Source: Trachelipus rathkii
Lineage: Eukaryota; Arthropoda; Malacostraca; Isopoda; Trachelipodidae
Assembly: GCA_015478945.1 (NCBI GenBank)
Contig: JABUQX010103385.1
Location: 1 to 31,000, forward strand
Length of the DNA stretch: 31,000 bases
Direction of reading: 5' to 3'
The notes beneath the pieces were generated by a model that was given only the letters and a program-made list of their open reading frames with translations, did no database searches and was not told the DNA's origin. The position numbers and the translations under genes are program-made. This document shows positions 1 through 10,923 of the stretch, in pieces. Position 1 is the stretch's first letter. Each line of letters begins with the position of its first letter.

Positions 1-185
1 TAATATTAACAAAAAAAGTAAAAAAAAATGAGATGAGTTTTTATTTGCGCAAAACACAAGCAAATTGAAGGTTAATCTTTTTATTCCGAAGGAAAATCAA
101 TTGTCATTTATGTATTACACAATATATCTTTACGTATGTAAGTATGTATGTATGTAAATAATACATTACATACATACATATTTAT
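1..185 (+). repeat. Tail of a dispersed repeat (family C) ending in an (ATGT)n array
   Basis: Homologous to the segments after the CT arrays at 4680-4850 and 6250-6375, and to the reverse complement of 14330-14410 and 15960-16050. Shared landmarks are an A-run, a TGAGTTTTTAT-like stretch, CAAATTGAAGTTAATCTTTTT and a CCGAAGGAA box, then a degenerate TATG array (about 133-182). Only the 3' part of the unit is inside the window, so the window opens within another copy. No coding potential seen. Confidence 0.75.
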
Positions 186-240
186 TGTGTACTATGGTTT
201 TAATGTAATGTAAATGGTGTTAAAAAATGGTTTTTTTATT

Positions 241-254
241 AATATTAAAAATTA

Positions 255-340
<86 letters not shown>
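241..340. repeat. (AT)n microsatellite
   Basis: Almost pure AT dinucleotide, from about 257 to 338, with a single GT interruption near 299-301. It follows the family C tail, in the same order (C tail, TATG array, AT array) as at 4680-5290. Confidence 0.95.
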
Positions 341-435
341 TAAAAGTTCAATCTTTCGTCTGAGGTTCGATATTCGACCTATATCGAACATATCGATATA
401 TCGAGTATTTGATATATCGATATAATTCGATATTT
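341..435 (+). repeat. Left arm of a TATCGATA-rich inverted repeat
   Basis: Starts with TTCAATCTTTCGTC and continues with ATTCGATATT-type and TATCGATATATCGA-type segments. The reverse complement of 1925-2012 carries the same landmarks in the same order, so the two form an inverted repeat around about 1.5 kb. TATCGATA is itself palindromic, so the arms are rich in small local palindromes. No gene seen. Confidence 0.7.
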
Positions 436-500
436 ATATTATATATAAATATATATATATATATATATGATATATAAATATATATATATATAATATATAT

Positions 501-542
<42 letters not shown>

Positions 543-768
543 TATATATATAATATATATATATATATATGCATACTAAATATTATATATATATAATATA
601 CATATAATATATAATATATATATATATATGCATATATAATAATTATATATAATATATATATATATATAATATATAAATATATATATAATATTATATATAA
701 TATACATAATATAATATATATATATATATATAATATATTTATATATATACTATATATATATATAGTGT
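436..768. repeat. AT-rich low-complexity block
   Basis: Imperfect (AT)n with frequent AATAT and TGCATA interruptions. The 144-residue IYIYIY open frame crossing it on the minus strand is a translation of the microsatellite, not a gene. Confidence 0.9.
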
Positions 769-1168
769 CTAAAGCTGACATCATAACTAGAGAACGACAG
801 CCCCTACAGTAAGGCATACACATTGTTGCATATACATGGCACAGGAAAAAAAAAGACTTTGACCGCAAAAAAAATAGGGCGCCCGAGTGTTAGGGGGGTA
901 TACCACTAACGAATACCCACGGGTAGACCGCCGCACCGATGTCAGGAGTCGGGGTCTCTCGCCTCTTAGGTGGACTACGGGGGGAACTAATCCCCCCTCC
1001 GGGATGTCCTCCGGAACCCCCGCTCTTTTGGTATTTGGGTGTCGCGGGGGGTCCTCCGACCATCCCCTCCGGGTATGAAACGTCCCCCCCTTCTGTCCCC
1101 CATGGCTTCGAGCCCCCAAAAAGGGTAAACTCCTTTTTAGGGGGCTCGAGCGGAGCCCCCTATAATGG
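769..1168. other. GC-rich island with C-run/G-run hairpins, unrecognised
   Basis: From about 870 to 1165 base composition switches sharply to GC-rich, with runs of C and G, inside AT-rich surroundings. Repeated words include CCCCTCCGGG and TCCTCCG. Open frames exist on both strands (minus about 787-1119, plus about 939-1316) but are proline/glycine/arginine-rich composition frames with no domain I recognise, and one runs on into the AT array. The first 100 bases (769-869) are ordinary unique sequence. It may be a fragment of a mobile element. A loosely similar style (GGGGACGAGGGGGACGTAGTCCCC-like words) occurs near 7380 and 21030. Confidence 0.6.
1109..1159. other. Two overlapping, mutually exclusive hairpins
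   Basis: Hairpin 1 pairs CGAGCCCCCAAAAAGG (1109-1124) with CCTTTTTAGGGGGCTCG (1132-1148), with one bulged A and a loop of about 7 bases. Hairpin 2 pairs GGGGCTC (1141-1147) with GAGCCCC (1153-1159). Both use 1141-1147, so only one can form at a time. Seen directly in the sequence; any function is unknown. Confidence 0.8.
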
Positions 1169-1170
1169 CC

Positions 1171-1207
1171 ATGAGATATATATATATAATGAATATATAT
1201 ATATAAT

Positions 1208-1254
<47 letters not shown>

Positions 1255-1272
1255 ATATATATATAATATTAG
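1171..1272. repeat. (AT)n microsatellite
   Basis: Near-pure AT dinucleotide with a few AATAT interruptions, directly between the GC-rich island and direct repeat E1. Confidence 0.95.
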
Positions 1273-1500
1273 TGATGCAGGTAACAGTGTTTGAATCTTT
1301 CGTCATTAGAATATAAAAAAATTGTAGCTATTTTACTTAAAAATTTTGCCATATATTATTTACCTGCTTTGTCTTGTAAAATGCAATGAAAATGCTTTAG
1401 GAAGACTTGTAAAGGCCATTCTCATTATAATTGATGTGTTAATGACATAAATTAATATTTTAAAAGTCACTAAATAAATAAATAAATCTTTCAAATTTAA
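1270..1500 (+). repeat. Direct repeat E, copy 1
   Basis: About 230 bases, repeated at 1620-1860. Shared landmarks in order: TAGTGATG, AATCTTTCGTC, TTAGAATATAA, TTTGCCATATATTAT, GGAAGACTTGTAAAG, ATCTCATTATAA-like sequence, and an (AATA)n tail. The two copies differ by many single-base indels. No coding potential seen. Confidence 0.85.
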
Positions 1501-1575
1501 CTATATATATATTATATATATATATATTATATATATAATATATATAATATAATATATATATATATCATAATATAT

Positions 1576-1612
<37 letters not shown>
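1501..1612. repeat. AT microsatellite between the two E repeats
   Basis: Imperfect AT dinucleotide separating E copy 1 from E copy 2. Confidence 0.9.
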
Positions 1613-1615
1613 GAT

Positions 1616-1862
1616 ATGAATAGTGATGTTACTTGCCTAAGTTAGTATAATCTTTCGTTCATTAGAATATAAGAGAACCTTAACCTATTTTCCTAAAATT
1701 TGCCATATATTATATACCTTGCTTTGTCCTTGTAAATCAATGAAAAGTTAGGAAGACTTGTAAAGCCATCTCATTATAAATATATATAAATGACAATTTA
1801 ATATTTAGAAGTCATAAATAAATAAATAGAATCTTTACATTTAAAGTTTGCAATAGCACAAG
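1616..1862 (+). repeat. Direct repeat E, copy 2
   Basis: Second copy of the 1270-1500 unit, offset by about 350 bases, with the same AATCTTTCGTT/CATTAGAATATAA start and AATAAATAAATA tail. The AATCTTTCGTC word also begins the inverted repeat arm at 341 and, inverted, ends the one at about 1994-2005. It therefore recurs at four module edges. Confidence 0.85.
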
Positions 1863-1919
1863 CGAAGTCAACTTCCTACAAGGTCAAAATCCGAATAGAC
1901 GATTTTTTGTTTATTATCG

Positions 1920-2012
1920 CTGGATATCGATATATCGATACATTTAAATATATCGATATATCGATGAATTCAAAAATATCGAATATCGAATAAGACGAAA
2001 GATTGAAATAGA
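1920..2012 (-). repeat. Right arm of the TATCGATA-rich inverted repeat
   Basis: Reverse complement of the 341-435 arm: GATATCGATATATCGATA-type words and AATATCGAATATCGAATA, ending in GACGAAAGATTGAA. The preceding 1863-1920 is ordinary unique sequence. Confidence 0.7.
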
Positions 2013-2052
2013 GCTATAAATATATATATATTAATATATTATTATATAGTAT

Positions 2053-2088
<36 letters not shown>

Positions 2089-2091
2089 ATA

Positions 2092-2133
<42 letters not shown>

Positions 2134-2144
2134 ATATATTTTAA
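2013..2144. repeat. AT microsatellite
   Basis: Imperfect (AT)n bordering the outer end of repeat B copy 1. Confidence 0.9.
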
Positions 2145-3316
2145 CGGTGGGTTGTAACTGATCTAAATAGTAAATAGTGACCAGTAGTAACAGTACCCTT
2201 TCTTATGATGTGCTGTTAACGCGGAGGTATAAAATAAATAAGGATTTTCGTAATTTATTTTCATTCCTGACCATTTAACTTTCTCTGATTGTAAATATCA
2301 TCAGTACAGGCATCTATATTATAATTTAAACACATATCGTAACAAGCTATATCAGTAATCAAAGTTAGTAACAATCTGGACATGCATCATAACAATCTTT
2401 CTATCTGCAAATAAATTTCATAATACATTGTAACAATCCATTTCAATAATTAAATTCCAGTAATAATTTAGACAAGCATCATAACAATCTTCGTTTCAGT
2501 AAATAAACTTCATAATGCAATATCACACGTGAACCGGGATAAAATACACATTTTAAATCTTGAAAACAAATAAACCTGGTCATCATCGACTCACGCTCAA
2601 TGAGTCTGATAATGTTCTTCAACCTGGATCTTGAAAATATAAACAATATAAACTTTAAAATAAACCTTGTACAAATATAACCCTGACAATATGCATCCTG
2701 TAAAATAAATCTGGAAACTAACATCTTTAACTTCTTCAGAACGGAGTATGCCATTACGACGCAGCTTAAAGAACAGTAAATATCCCAGCTTATCACGTGA
2801 TTGCCCAAGCTAACATGCCGTAATAATAATACCAAACCGGGCACCTCACAAGTTATAGTAATCTTTAAAACCGGGAAAGACCTCCTTTACAAGTTTATCA
2901 CATGGCTGGCTTTGCACTTTAAACCGGGTTGTGGAGCATGAAAATTGCTCCCTTATCGATCCTATCACGTCCATAATCCAAACATCTAGCAGTTATCAAA
3001 CTCAGCTGACCAACAGGGTGACTCAAAACTCAGTCTCGGTTCGCACTAAACTTTTTCCATGATCGAGCTCAACATTGCCCCCACATCAGTTCCCTAGAAA
3101 TAAAAATAAATGCCTGTTAATTTTCCACTTCTCACAAAATAATAACCTTTAAATAAAACACTAAATTGAATCTATACGTACCAAACTGGGACTTTTCTTC
3201 TTTATTTCTCACACCTTGGCAATCCGGTCTCAAAAAAAACCTTTACAAATATCCAGGTCCTCGTCATCTCTTCTTAGTTGGTTTATCAATATCCCAGCCA
3301 TGACAGTATGTTTGAT
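2145..3316 (+). repeat. Dispersed repeat B, copy 1
   Basis: Long AT-rich repeat also present inverted at 17448-18382 and direct at 28026-29080. By my reading 3005-3234 is a perfect reverse complement of 17521-17750 (230 bases), while the third copy is much noisier. Landmarks: CCTCCGCGTTAACAG on the complement strand near 2220, ACTCACGCTCAATGAGT (2590), CAACCTGGATCTTGAAAA (2618), and CTTGGCAATCCGGTCTC (3215). It ends at an (AT)n array. The largest minus-strand frame (2479-2844, 121 codons) matches no protein I know and does not survive in the other copies. I take the unit as non-coding. Confidence 0.85.
2381..2520 (+). repeat. Internal tandem pair inside repeat B copy 1
   Basis: CATGCATCATAACAATC at 2381 recurs as CAAGCATCATAACAATC at 2473, each followed by similar TTTCATAAT(A/G)CA sequence: two copies of about 48 bases offset by 92. 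The inverted B copy at 17.4-18.4 kb appears to lack this pair. Confidence 0.65.
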
Positions 3317-4850
<1,534 letters not shown>

Positions 4851-4852
4851 AC

Positions 4853-4968
4853 TATGTATGTATGTATGTATGTATGTATGTATGTATGTATGTATGTATG
4901 TATGTATGTATGTATGTATGTATGTATGTATGTAGTAATGTATGTAATGTATGTATGTATGTATGTAT
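4853..4968. repeat. (TATG)n microsatellite
   Basis: About 20 perfect tetranucleotide units to 4934, then short interruptions to 4968. The same array ends each family C copy, and appears as CATA in the inverted copies. Confidence 0.97.
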
Positions 4969-4973
4969 AGTAA

Positions 4974-5029
4974 ATATATATATATATAATATATATATAT
5001 ATATATTATATATATATATATATATATAG

Positions 5030-5122
<93 letters not shown>

Positions 5123-5291
5123 TACTAATATATATATATATATATCGTATATATAAATAATATATATATGTTAGTATATTATAATAAATAGTATATATAT
5201 ATATTATATATATATAATATATATATATATATAATATATATATATATTAATATATATATAATATATATATTAATTATATATATATATATAT
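4974..5291. repeat. AT microsatellite block
   Basis: Interrupted (AT)n, about 310 bases, between repeat C copies 1 and 2. Its mirror is 15465-15780. Confidence 0.95.
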
Positions 5292-6138
5292 TTAGACTTA
5301 ATACTTTTCTTTGTTAATCAGAGTATTCCTATTCTTCGCACGTTCTGTCATTTTGCTAATTTAGTTCCTCCAGCTCTAAAATCGAAGCCGGCAATCATTT
5401 GACAAAAATTTAACTCAATAAATGAATATTCTGTGTTTTCGCTTGTGTGTGAAAAATATTCATATTTATATGTATATCAGGTGTATATTAAAAATATTTT
5501 ACATAATGTGTAGTTTTATACCACAGTTCTCTTTTGTTTGCAAATTCTTTCATGCTACATTCTGATCTTTTGCAAGTAGCTTTATTCAGGAAGTTCCACT
5601 TTTTATATTTTTCTTTTCCTTTATCTTTTATCTTTTTCTAGATTTTCCAACAAGATAGTCATAAAAAAATTTGCATTCGAAGTTCGTTATGAGTGAAGCA
5701 AAGAAGGAATTGCCTCACTTTCGAAATCAGTGGGTGGCGTTTCATGTGATTTTCGTATCTTTTCGAGAATAGTTTCATACTTATAAATATTAATGTAAAA
5801 GATGACAAGCATATAACTAACAGAAAGAAAGACTCGCTCCAAAATAAGGAAAGAAATTATTAAAATATATAATCTCTTGTATTCATTTTTCAGTGGAGGA
5901 TAATTTGGGGTAGGGACTGAAAATAAAATATGAGATATTTAATGCTCACTTCCAGTGGGATATTTTCATAAAAGAGTTTTAAGATATCTTTTTTTTCCCC
6001 TAAAGAAAAGAAAATTCTTTTTTAATATGCTGTAAAGAGTAATAAAGATTTGATGCCATTTTTAAAATTTATAATCATCAATCAAATATTTTCAGTTCTT
6101 CAGTCACAGAAGAGGTTATTCGGAACACTTGAAATAAA

Positions 6139-6222
<84 letters not shown>

Positions 6223-6375
6223 CTCTCTCCTGCCATTTTCATCACTCATCAAACAAAGTTAACAAAAATGTAAAAAAAAAATTTTTTTTTTTCTAATGGA
6301 GGAAAACACAAACAAATTGAAATTAATCTTTTTATCCGAAGGAATAAAATCCATGTTGTCTTTTTTGTATACACA
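5292..6375 (+). repeat. Dispersed repeat C, copy 2 (short form)
   Basis: Tandem relative of copy 1 in the same orientation, collinear from the TTTAGACTTAATACTTTTC start through TTAGTTCCTCCAGCT (5361), AAGTTCGTTATGAGTGAAGC (5680) and CAGTGGAGGATAATTTGGGG (5892) to a single CT array. It lacks the segment between CT arrays found in copies 1 and 4. CTTCCAGTGGGATATTTTC (5949) and GGGGTAGGGACTG (5907) are shared with inverted copy 3 rather than copy 1. Confidence 0.85.
6139..6229. repeat. (CT)n microsatellite in repeat C copy 2
   Basis: About 90 bases of CT with occasional TTCTCT or CCTCTC interruptions. Its mirror is the GA array at 14464-14560. Confidence 0.95.
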
Positions 6376-6540
6376 ATGTACTCTGTATGTAGTAGTATGT
6401 ATGTTAATGGTAATGTTATGTATGTACTGTAAAATTCAGCGTGTATGTATGGTAAGTTTATGTTGTATGTATGATGTTGTATGTATGTATGTATGTATGT
6501 ATTATGTAGTATGTATGTATGTATGTATGTATGTATGTTG
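6376..6540. repeat. (TATG)n degenerate array, inner edge of IR1 left arm
   Basis: Interrupted TATG units, purest at about 6478-6535, ending at the boundary with the single-copy centre of IR1. The arms stop matching just after it, near 6575. Confidence 0.9.
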
Positions 6541-6575
6541 TATAATAATAAATAAAATAATATATATAATATAAT

Positions 6576-6766
6576 CCATGCTCGATGTGCGTAGCTGCGT
6601 CGTCTCTGGCAGTACGCCTGTTCCGTTATTTCTTTGGTCACATTTCCCGCTTGGTAGCTCATGTTGTCCCGGTCTGGTTGGGCGCCTGATCATTTTTCGG
6701 GTGTCGTTAAGTTTCCTCCTACCCGTTCTTTTTTTTTTTAGCCCCTTCCAACTAAAACTTTAATCG
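6576..6766. other. Unassigned single-copy segment
   Basis: About 190 bases of mixed composition, outside the AT arrays, starting at the inner edge of IR1. Short minus-strand frames (arginine-rich, about 6580-6693) resemble no family I recognise. A T-run at 6729-6739 precedes repeat D. No feature can be supported. Confidence 0.4.
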
Positions 6767-6868
6767 CTGAAATTCCAAATATGTAATTGTTTTTTCTGTA
6801 TCGTGTTTATACTTTTCGAGATGAGTTTCTACTGGGCCCTTTCTGGGAATTTAGATGCGCCATAGCTA
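6751..6868 (+). repeat. Repeat D, solo copy
   Basis: Landmarks ATTCCAAATATGTAATTGT, ACTTTTCGAGATGAG and GGGCCCTTTCTGGGAATTTA recur inverted at 7100-7182 and direct at 7530-7618. It ends at an AT array, as the other two copies do. Confidence 0.75.
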
Positions 6869-7099
6869 ATAATATATTATTATATATATATATATATATA
6901 TACTTATTATAGTGTTGTATATATATTAATATTAGTAGTATATACTATAAGTATATTGAATCTGCGCGACCAATATAAGTATTTATATATATATATAGTA
7001 TTTAGTTAAATTAATTATATAATATTATAAATATAATATTATATTTTTATATAATATTATATTATATATATATATATAATTTATATATTTTATATATAT
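6869..7099. repeat. AT-rich block between repeat D copies
   Basis: Interrupted AT arrays with about 40 bases of other sequence near 6955-6990 (TCTGCGCGACCAATATAAG). It lies at the centre of symmetry between D copy 1 and inverted D copy 2. Confidence 0.85.
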
Positions 7100-7622
7100 G
7101 GGCATAATTCCAGAAAAAGGGCCAGGTAAATACATTCGTCGAAAAGTATAAGGTACAGAAAACTATACAATTTGGAATGCAGCGCATAAAGTTTGATTAT
7201 TAATGTGTAAAAAAAAACGAAAGTAGTTTTTAATGGATTTAAAAAAAGCTAACGAACACCCTAGAGTGAAATTGCATAGATATCAGTTTGTCGGGTTCCT
7301 CAGCCTCTGAGGCTCAGCCCGCCCAAAAATTGAAGTTCTGAGACAAACATATATGTTCTATTAGGGGTTTCAAAGCCGATGGAGGACGAGGGGTGAGCGA
7401 AGTTCCCCACCTGTTCGTCCACCTGAGGCCGAGAGCACCGGCAACTGACATCTATGCGGGTCTACTCTAGGGTTTCGTTAGTTTTTTTAAAATCAAATCA
7501 ATGACTTTACATATAATAAAGCCTTTTAAGCGGATCCAATATGTAATTTGTTTCCTTTGTAAGTGTCATGCTTCTTCGAGATTGATTCTCCTTTGGCCTT
7601 TTCAGAATTACCAAATTACTAG
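7096..7622. repeat. Small palindromic (foldback) element, about 0.53 kb
   Basis: The left part (7096-7320) matches the reverse complement of 7430-7622 collinearly. It contains repeat D, then an A/T-run, then GCTAACGAACACCCTAGAG (7239), whose partner CTCTAGGGTTTCGTTAG is at 7466, and ATAGATATCAG against CTGACATCTAT. The loop (about 7321-7430) is GC-richer, with GGACGAGGGGTGAGCG and TCCCCACCTG. No open frame of note. It resembles a foldback or MITE-like non-autonomous element by structure only; no transposase or target duplication can be made out, because both flanks are (AT)n. Confidence 0.7.
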
Positions 7623-7670
7623 CATTATATATATATATATAATATATAAATAATATATATATATATAGTG

Positions 7671-7701
<31 letters not shown>

Positions 7702-7779
7702 ATTATATATGATATATATATATATATATAATATATATATATATTATATAATATATATATATAAATATAATATATATAT
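7623..7779. repeat. AT microsatellite block
   Basis: Interrupted (AT)n between the palindromic element and the 3' end of the LINE. Confidence 0.93.
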
Positions 7780-8029
7780 TTTTTTTTTAACAGTTGGCAC
7801 CACAAAAAACTCACGGCAGGAGCCTATTCAAGGATGGGTGTTGCACGCCTCAGGAGCCAACAACTAAGGCGCAAATTACGCGTATGAGCACAGACGCAGG
7901 CTTATGAAGTGGGGGAGACTAAATTCAGCAGCGATACAACAGAAGATGGGAAGTAGAATTGCGCACAGAACAGAATGTGGCAGTGAATAGAAGGGAAGCA
8001 CCGCAGCGAACCTAGCATGGAGGAGTTAC

Positions 8030-8360
8030 CTACATCAATCACAGAACTGGTGTGGCAGATCAGCGAGCACCCAGTTTTCTACGGAGGGCGACGTAGGTGG
8101 AGGTACGCGAGTGAATAAGCTCCGCTCGAGCAGCCTGCTCTCGGTACCTATAGAAAGAGGATAAAGCGCAACATCGCGCCGGGGCAAAAGAATAGAGAAG
8201 TCAAGGGAAAACTGAAAGTACAGAACAGCATTAATAAGCCTTTTGGGCTTTGACTGCGACCCTAAAATCCCAAAAGCGAGTGTGCAACCAGAAAAGCCCC
8301 CCAGAATATGAGAGCAGTAACTCATACAGGGCGTTGAGGCCCTTGTTAGCTGGAGCAACT
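8030..8360 (-). pseudogene. LINE C-terminal region after the reverse transcriptase
   Basis: A minus-strand frame carries SYCSHI-GG and KRLIN, then in a shifted frame LYRYREQA and HSR. This is the usual C-terminal block of this LINE group (CSH, K-RLI, LFYRY motifs). From 8030 to 7789 is the 3' UTR, ending in CAACTGTT and the A-tail. The same 3' UTR starts again at 30870. Confidence 0.8.
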
Positions 8361-8659
8361 GAGAAGAGGAGAAAAAAGTCTCGCAGTTTTAACAGAACTC
8401 CCAGTTCTTTGAGGCCGCCCTACAACCGTTGTGATGTGAGGGTTTCAAACATTTTTTTGTTTATGTTAAGGCCAAGGAATTTTATATTGTCAAGCAGGAG
8501 AAAGACGAGAGAACCGTGAAAGAGATAGGCAAGTTAGAAGGTGTCTTTAGAGAGGGAGATTTGTAGAAGTGAAGTTTTTAAAGAATTGATTTCACAAGGT
8601 TTTCAGACCGACCCAACCCCGGAAATTCTATTCCAGATCTAGCGGGAGATGAGAATCGG

Positions 8660-9440
8660 AAATATTAAGACGAAGAGGCAATTCTAGAAGTAAAAGAAGG
8701 GAGCAGAATTGAAATGAGTTGAAGAATGAAGGGTCGAGTCCTCGGCATATGAGTGATAGAGTTAGAAGTGCATGGTGAAGAAAGATCATTATGAAAGTAA
8801 GAATAATAGGAGATTAAGACAGAACCCTGAGGAACAGCACTATAATGACAGAAAAGGAAGAAGAAGTCGCCCATCAACAACAGCCGATATTGGGCGATTT
8901 GAAAGAAAGCTAGACAAAAGTAAGCAGAAGAAGGAGGAAACAAACGCGAGGGAGCTTGGAAGAGGGCAGTGAGCCGTGCCATACCCGGTCAAGATGCTTT
9001 GGATATGTCAACGCACCACCCACCGTCAAGTTCTCCCGTAGTTCCTAAAGGCGGAAAACCTAAATCAGTAAGATAAAGGGAAAGTATATCGCCAGAACAG
9101 ACCTCGAGCGCCGAAAGCCGTACTGGCGATCGAAGAAGTGAATGAGATTCCAGATGGTGTAAGAAATAGGAGTTGAGAAGAGTTTCAAAGATCTTAGATA
9201 GAATACAATGTAAGAGCTATAGGGCGATATTTAGGAGGATCAGAGCGGCTTTCTTTTTTTCTGAATAGGTGACATGTGCGTGCTTCACACTGATGGGAAC
9301 GTCGGCTTAGTATCTGAGGAACATAGAGAATATCGTTGACACGAGGGCGGGGGATAGCATCAGAAGCACACTCCCTGCAAACTCGGGGAGGGAATCATCC
9401 GGGCCCACCGCTTCCTAACGTTCGTTAGATTTCAGGAGGC
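8660..9440 (-). pseudogene. LINE reverse transcriptase domain, broken
   Basis: Seen on the minus strand: an LPEF-type block near 9370; a block with HAHV near 9265-9290; SKIFETLLNS near 9180; DISKA then, one base out of frame, DRVWHG (about 8983-9013, motif A with the first catalytic Asp); VPQGS at 8821-8835 (motif B); and a catalytic box reading Y-A-E-D rather than Y-A-D-D at 8738-8749. At least one frameshift lies inside motif A and another between motif B and the YADD box. The D-to-E change would be expected to disable catalysis if real, but it may be a base error. Confidence 0.88.
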
Positions 9441-9912
9441 CCATGCACCCGATCGAATGTAATCACAGGAAGGCATAGGACACCTGAAGAGGAGAAGGAA
9501 GAGAGGAATGCCCAAATCGTCCAGGGTTGAGCTTAGCAGGAAAATATGGAGCCGAAGAGAATTGGCTTTTCCGTTGAGAATTAGCAACAGAACCACAGAG
9601 CGAATAAGAGGAGGAAAGCGATTTAAGAAGTTGTTGAGAGATGTTTTTGGCAAGAGGCCAGAAAGCTTTGTCAGTAGGAGGACCAAGGAGGTTAGCGCAC
9701 CTTTCGTTGACTGAAAGACGCCTGTGCTCCGTCGAAGAGTAAGCCCTGCACGATTTCTTAGCCAGAATGAAAAATTAGCAAGAAAGTGAGCGAGAACGAG
9801 AATTTTTCCACTTCCCCGATACGCACTGTCTCCTAGCCTGGATGGCCAGAGAACAAGGACGATCGAACCAAATTTAGCTGAAGAGGAATGAACCTGCTCA
9901 TCCCATCACGAG
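9441..9912 (-). pseudogene. LINE linker between endonuclease and reverse transcriptase
   Basis: The minus-strand frame 9432-9686 reads as FLAKN-type (here LLPKTSLNNF), then FPPLIRS, then a K-AN-LR-H block. This is the stretch typically found between the two enzyme domains of jockey-like ORF2, where FW(P)LAK..S.NF and SFPPL occur. Upstream, 9687-9912 retains arginine-rich coding-like words in mixed frames. It supports one continuous element from 7.78 to 10.8 kb. Confidence 0.7.
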
Positions 9913-10800
9913 TTACCGTCCACCTCTATCGCAGAAGTTGAAGCGTCCACAAGCACAAGCATCATTCCAATTATAGTTAGCGTAGAAGCAACGCAAGGCC
10001 CCACCAATCGGCGCCCGATTAAAGTGCCAGAAAAACGCGTAGGGCACCGGATGGAGCTGTTGGAGAGAAAGTATTAAAATTAAGAGATATAAGGTTGTGG
10101 TCAGATTTACCCAACTAGGCGCGAACGGTGGTGTATTTATCAGAGAGAAGGACTCAGTGGCTGAAACATAGGTCAAGTGTGTTCAAGAATTGGTGGGGAT
10201 CCCGAATGTGTGTGGGTTCTTTAAATCTAGTTGCTCCAGATCGTTGAGCATGCTGAATGATTCGGCTTCCTCCCACCTAAATCAGTATGAAGAGGAACCC
10301 AACCATTCAGTGTTGTGTAGATTGAAATCCCCAAAATGGAGGACCTCAGTATTTGGATGAGAAGTAGTAACAGTTTCGTGAGAAGTAGTTAAGGTATTCA
10401 AAAGGCGTGAAAATCTGTTCTGTTAAGGGAACAGTAGCAGGAAGCACAAGATTATTTAGTAGAAGGAAGAAAGATTTTAGAGACACAAAACATCGAAGTT
10501 AGGAATTCGAGAATTCGTCGATTACGTGTTACAGGATGTTGTTATGTTTACATAGGCATACTCCACCTATTAAGAACGGAAATTATGATAAATAAGTTAT
10601 AAGTTGACATATTGAAACGAGTTAGAGGATGAATTCCCTAGCCATCTGGGTCTCCAGACGAGGAAGCAAAAGGTCAGGATGCTAGGTTTAGAGGAGGTGG
10701 TATTCCACGGAAGCAAAGTTAGAGTGCAAGCCACGGATGTTTAGCAAAAGTCGATGAGTAAGCCCGCGCCGGTGCAAATCTCATCTTGCATGCACATACA
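9913..10800 (-). pseudogene. LINE endonuclease (AP-endonuclease-like) domain, broken
   Basis: Motifs in order on the minus strand: NIRG near 10730-10741; LETQ at 10646-10657 (the metal-binding Glu block); GDFN at 10321-10332; SDHN at 10094-10105 (the catalytic Asp-His). These are hallmark residues of the exonuclease-endonuclease-phosphatase fold, which nicks target DNA for target-primed reverse transcription. A conserved post-endonuclease block, WHFNRAP...WND, follows at about 9930-10050. The motifs sit in different frames, separated by frameshifts and stops, so the sequence as given cannot encode it. The endonuclease start defines the element's 5' coding limit, at about 10.79 kb. Confidence 0.85.
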
Positions 10801-10892
10801 ACAACCAACAAAACAGAACAGACAACAACAAGCAGGACAAAAAAACACAAATGATATACAATATATAATATTTAATATATATATCTATATAT

Positions 10893-10923
<31 letters not shown>

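Larger units (their letters stand above)
7779..10800 (-). mobile_element. Jockey-like non-LTR retrotransposon (LINE), frameshifted, nearly full ORF2 length
   Basis: On the minus strand, about 3 kb runs from an endonuclease start near 10.79 kb to a 3' A-tail (the T-run 7779-7788 on the plus strand). Order: AP-type endonuclease (10.0-10.79 kb), linker, reverse transcriptase (8.66-9.43 kb), C-terminal region (8.03-8.36 kb), short 3' UTR. The protein is highly recognisable but split over all three frames by many one-base indels, so no open frame exceeds about 110 codons. I recognise the wording (GDFN...HNTEWLGSSSYTDLGGREAE-type, VPQGS, SYCSHI) from decapod elements annotated as transposon BS/jockey-like; that identity is from memory. 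No separate ORF1 was recognised upstream. Either a pseudogene or a good copy with sequencing errors. Confidence 0.9.

Noticed and set aside
434..868. 144-codon IYIYIY frame and similar frames at 3216-3476, 7608-7814, 18260-18652, 30012-30504
   Set aside because: Direct translations of (AT)n arrays; composition fully explains the absence of stops.
1109..1159. Rho-independent terminator or attenuator
   Set aside because: The hairpin plus T-rich look is bacterial; everything else in the window is eukaryotic repeat DNA, and no gene precedes it.
787..1316. Proline/glycine/arginine-rich frames across the GC-rich island
   Set aside because: Open on both strands because of composition; no start context, no domain, and one runs into the AT array.
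2479..2844. 121-codon minus-strand frame in repeat B, and B-copy frames at 17974-18193 and 28185-28729
   Set aside because: Not collinear or conserved as protein between the three B copies; best explained as chance frames in a non-coding repeat.
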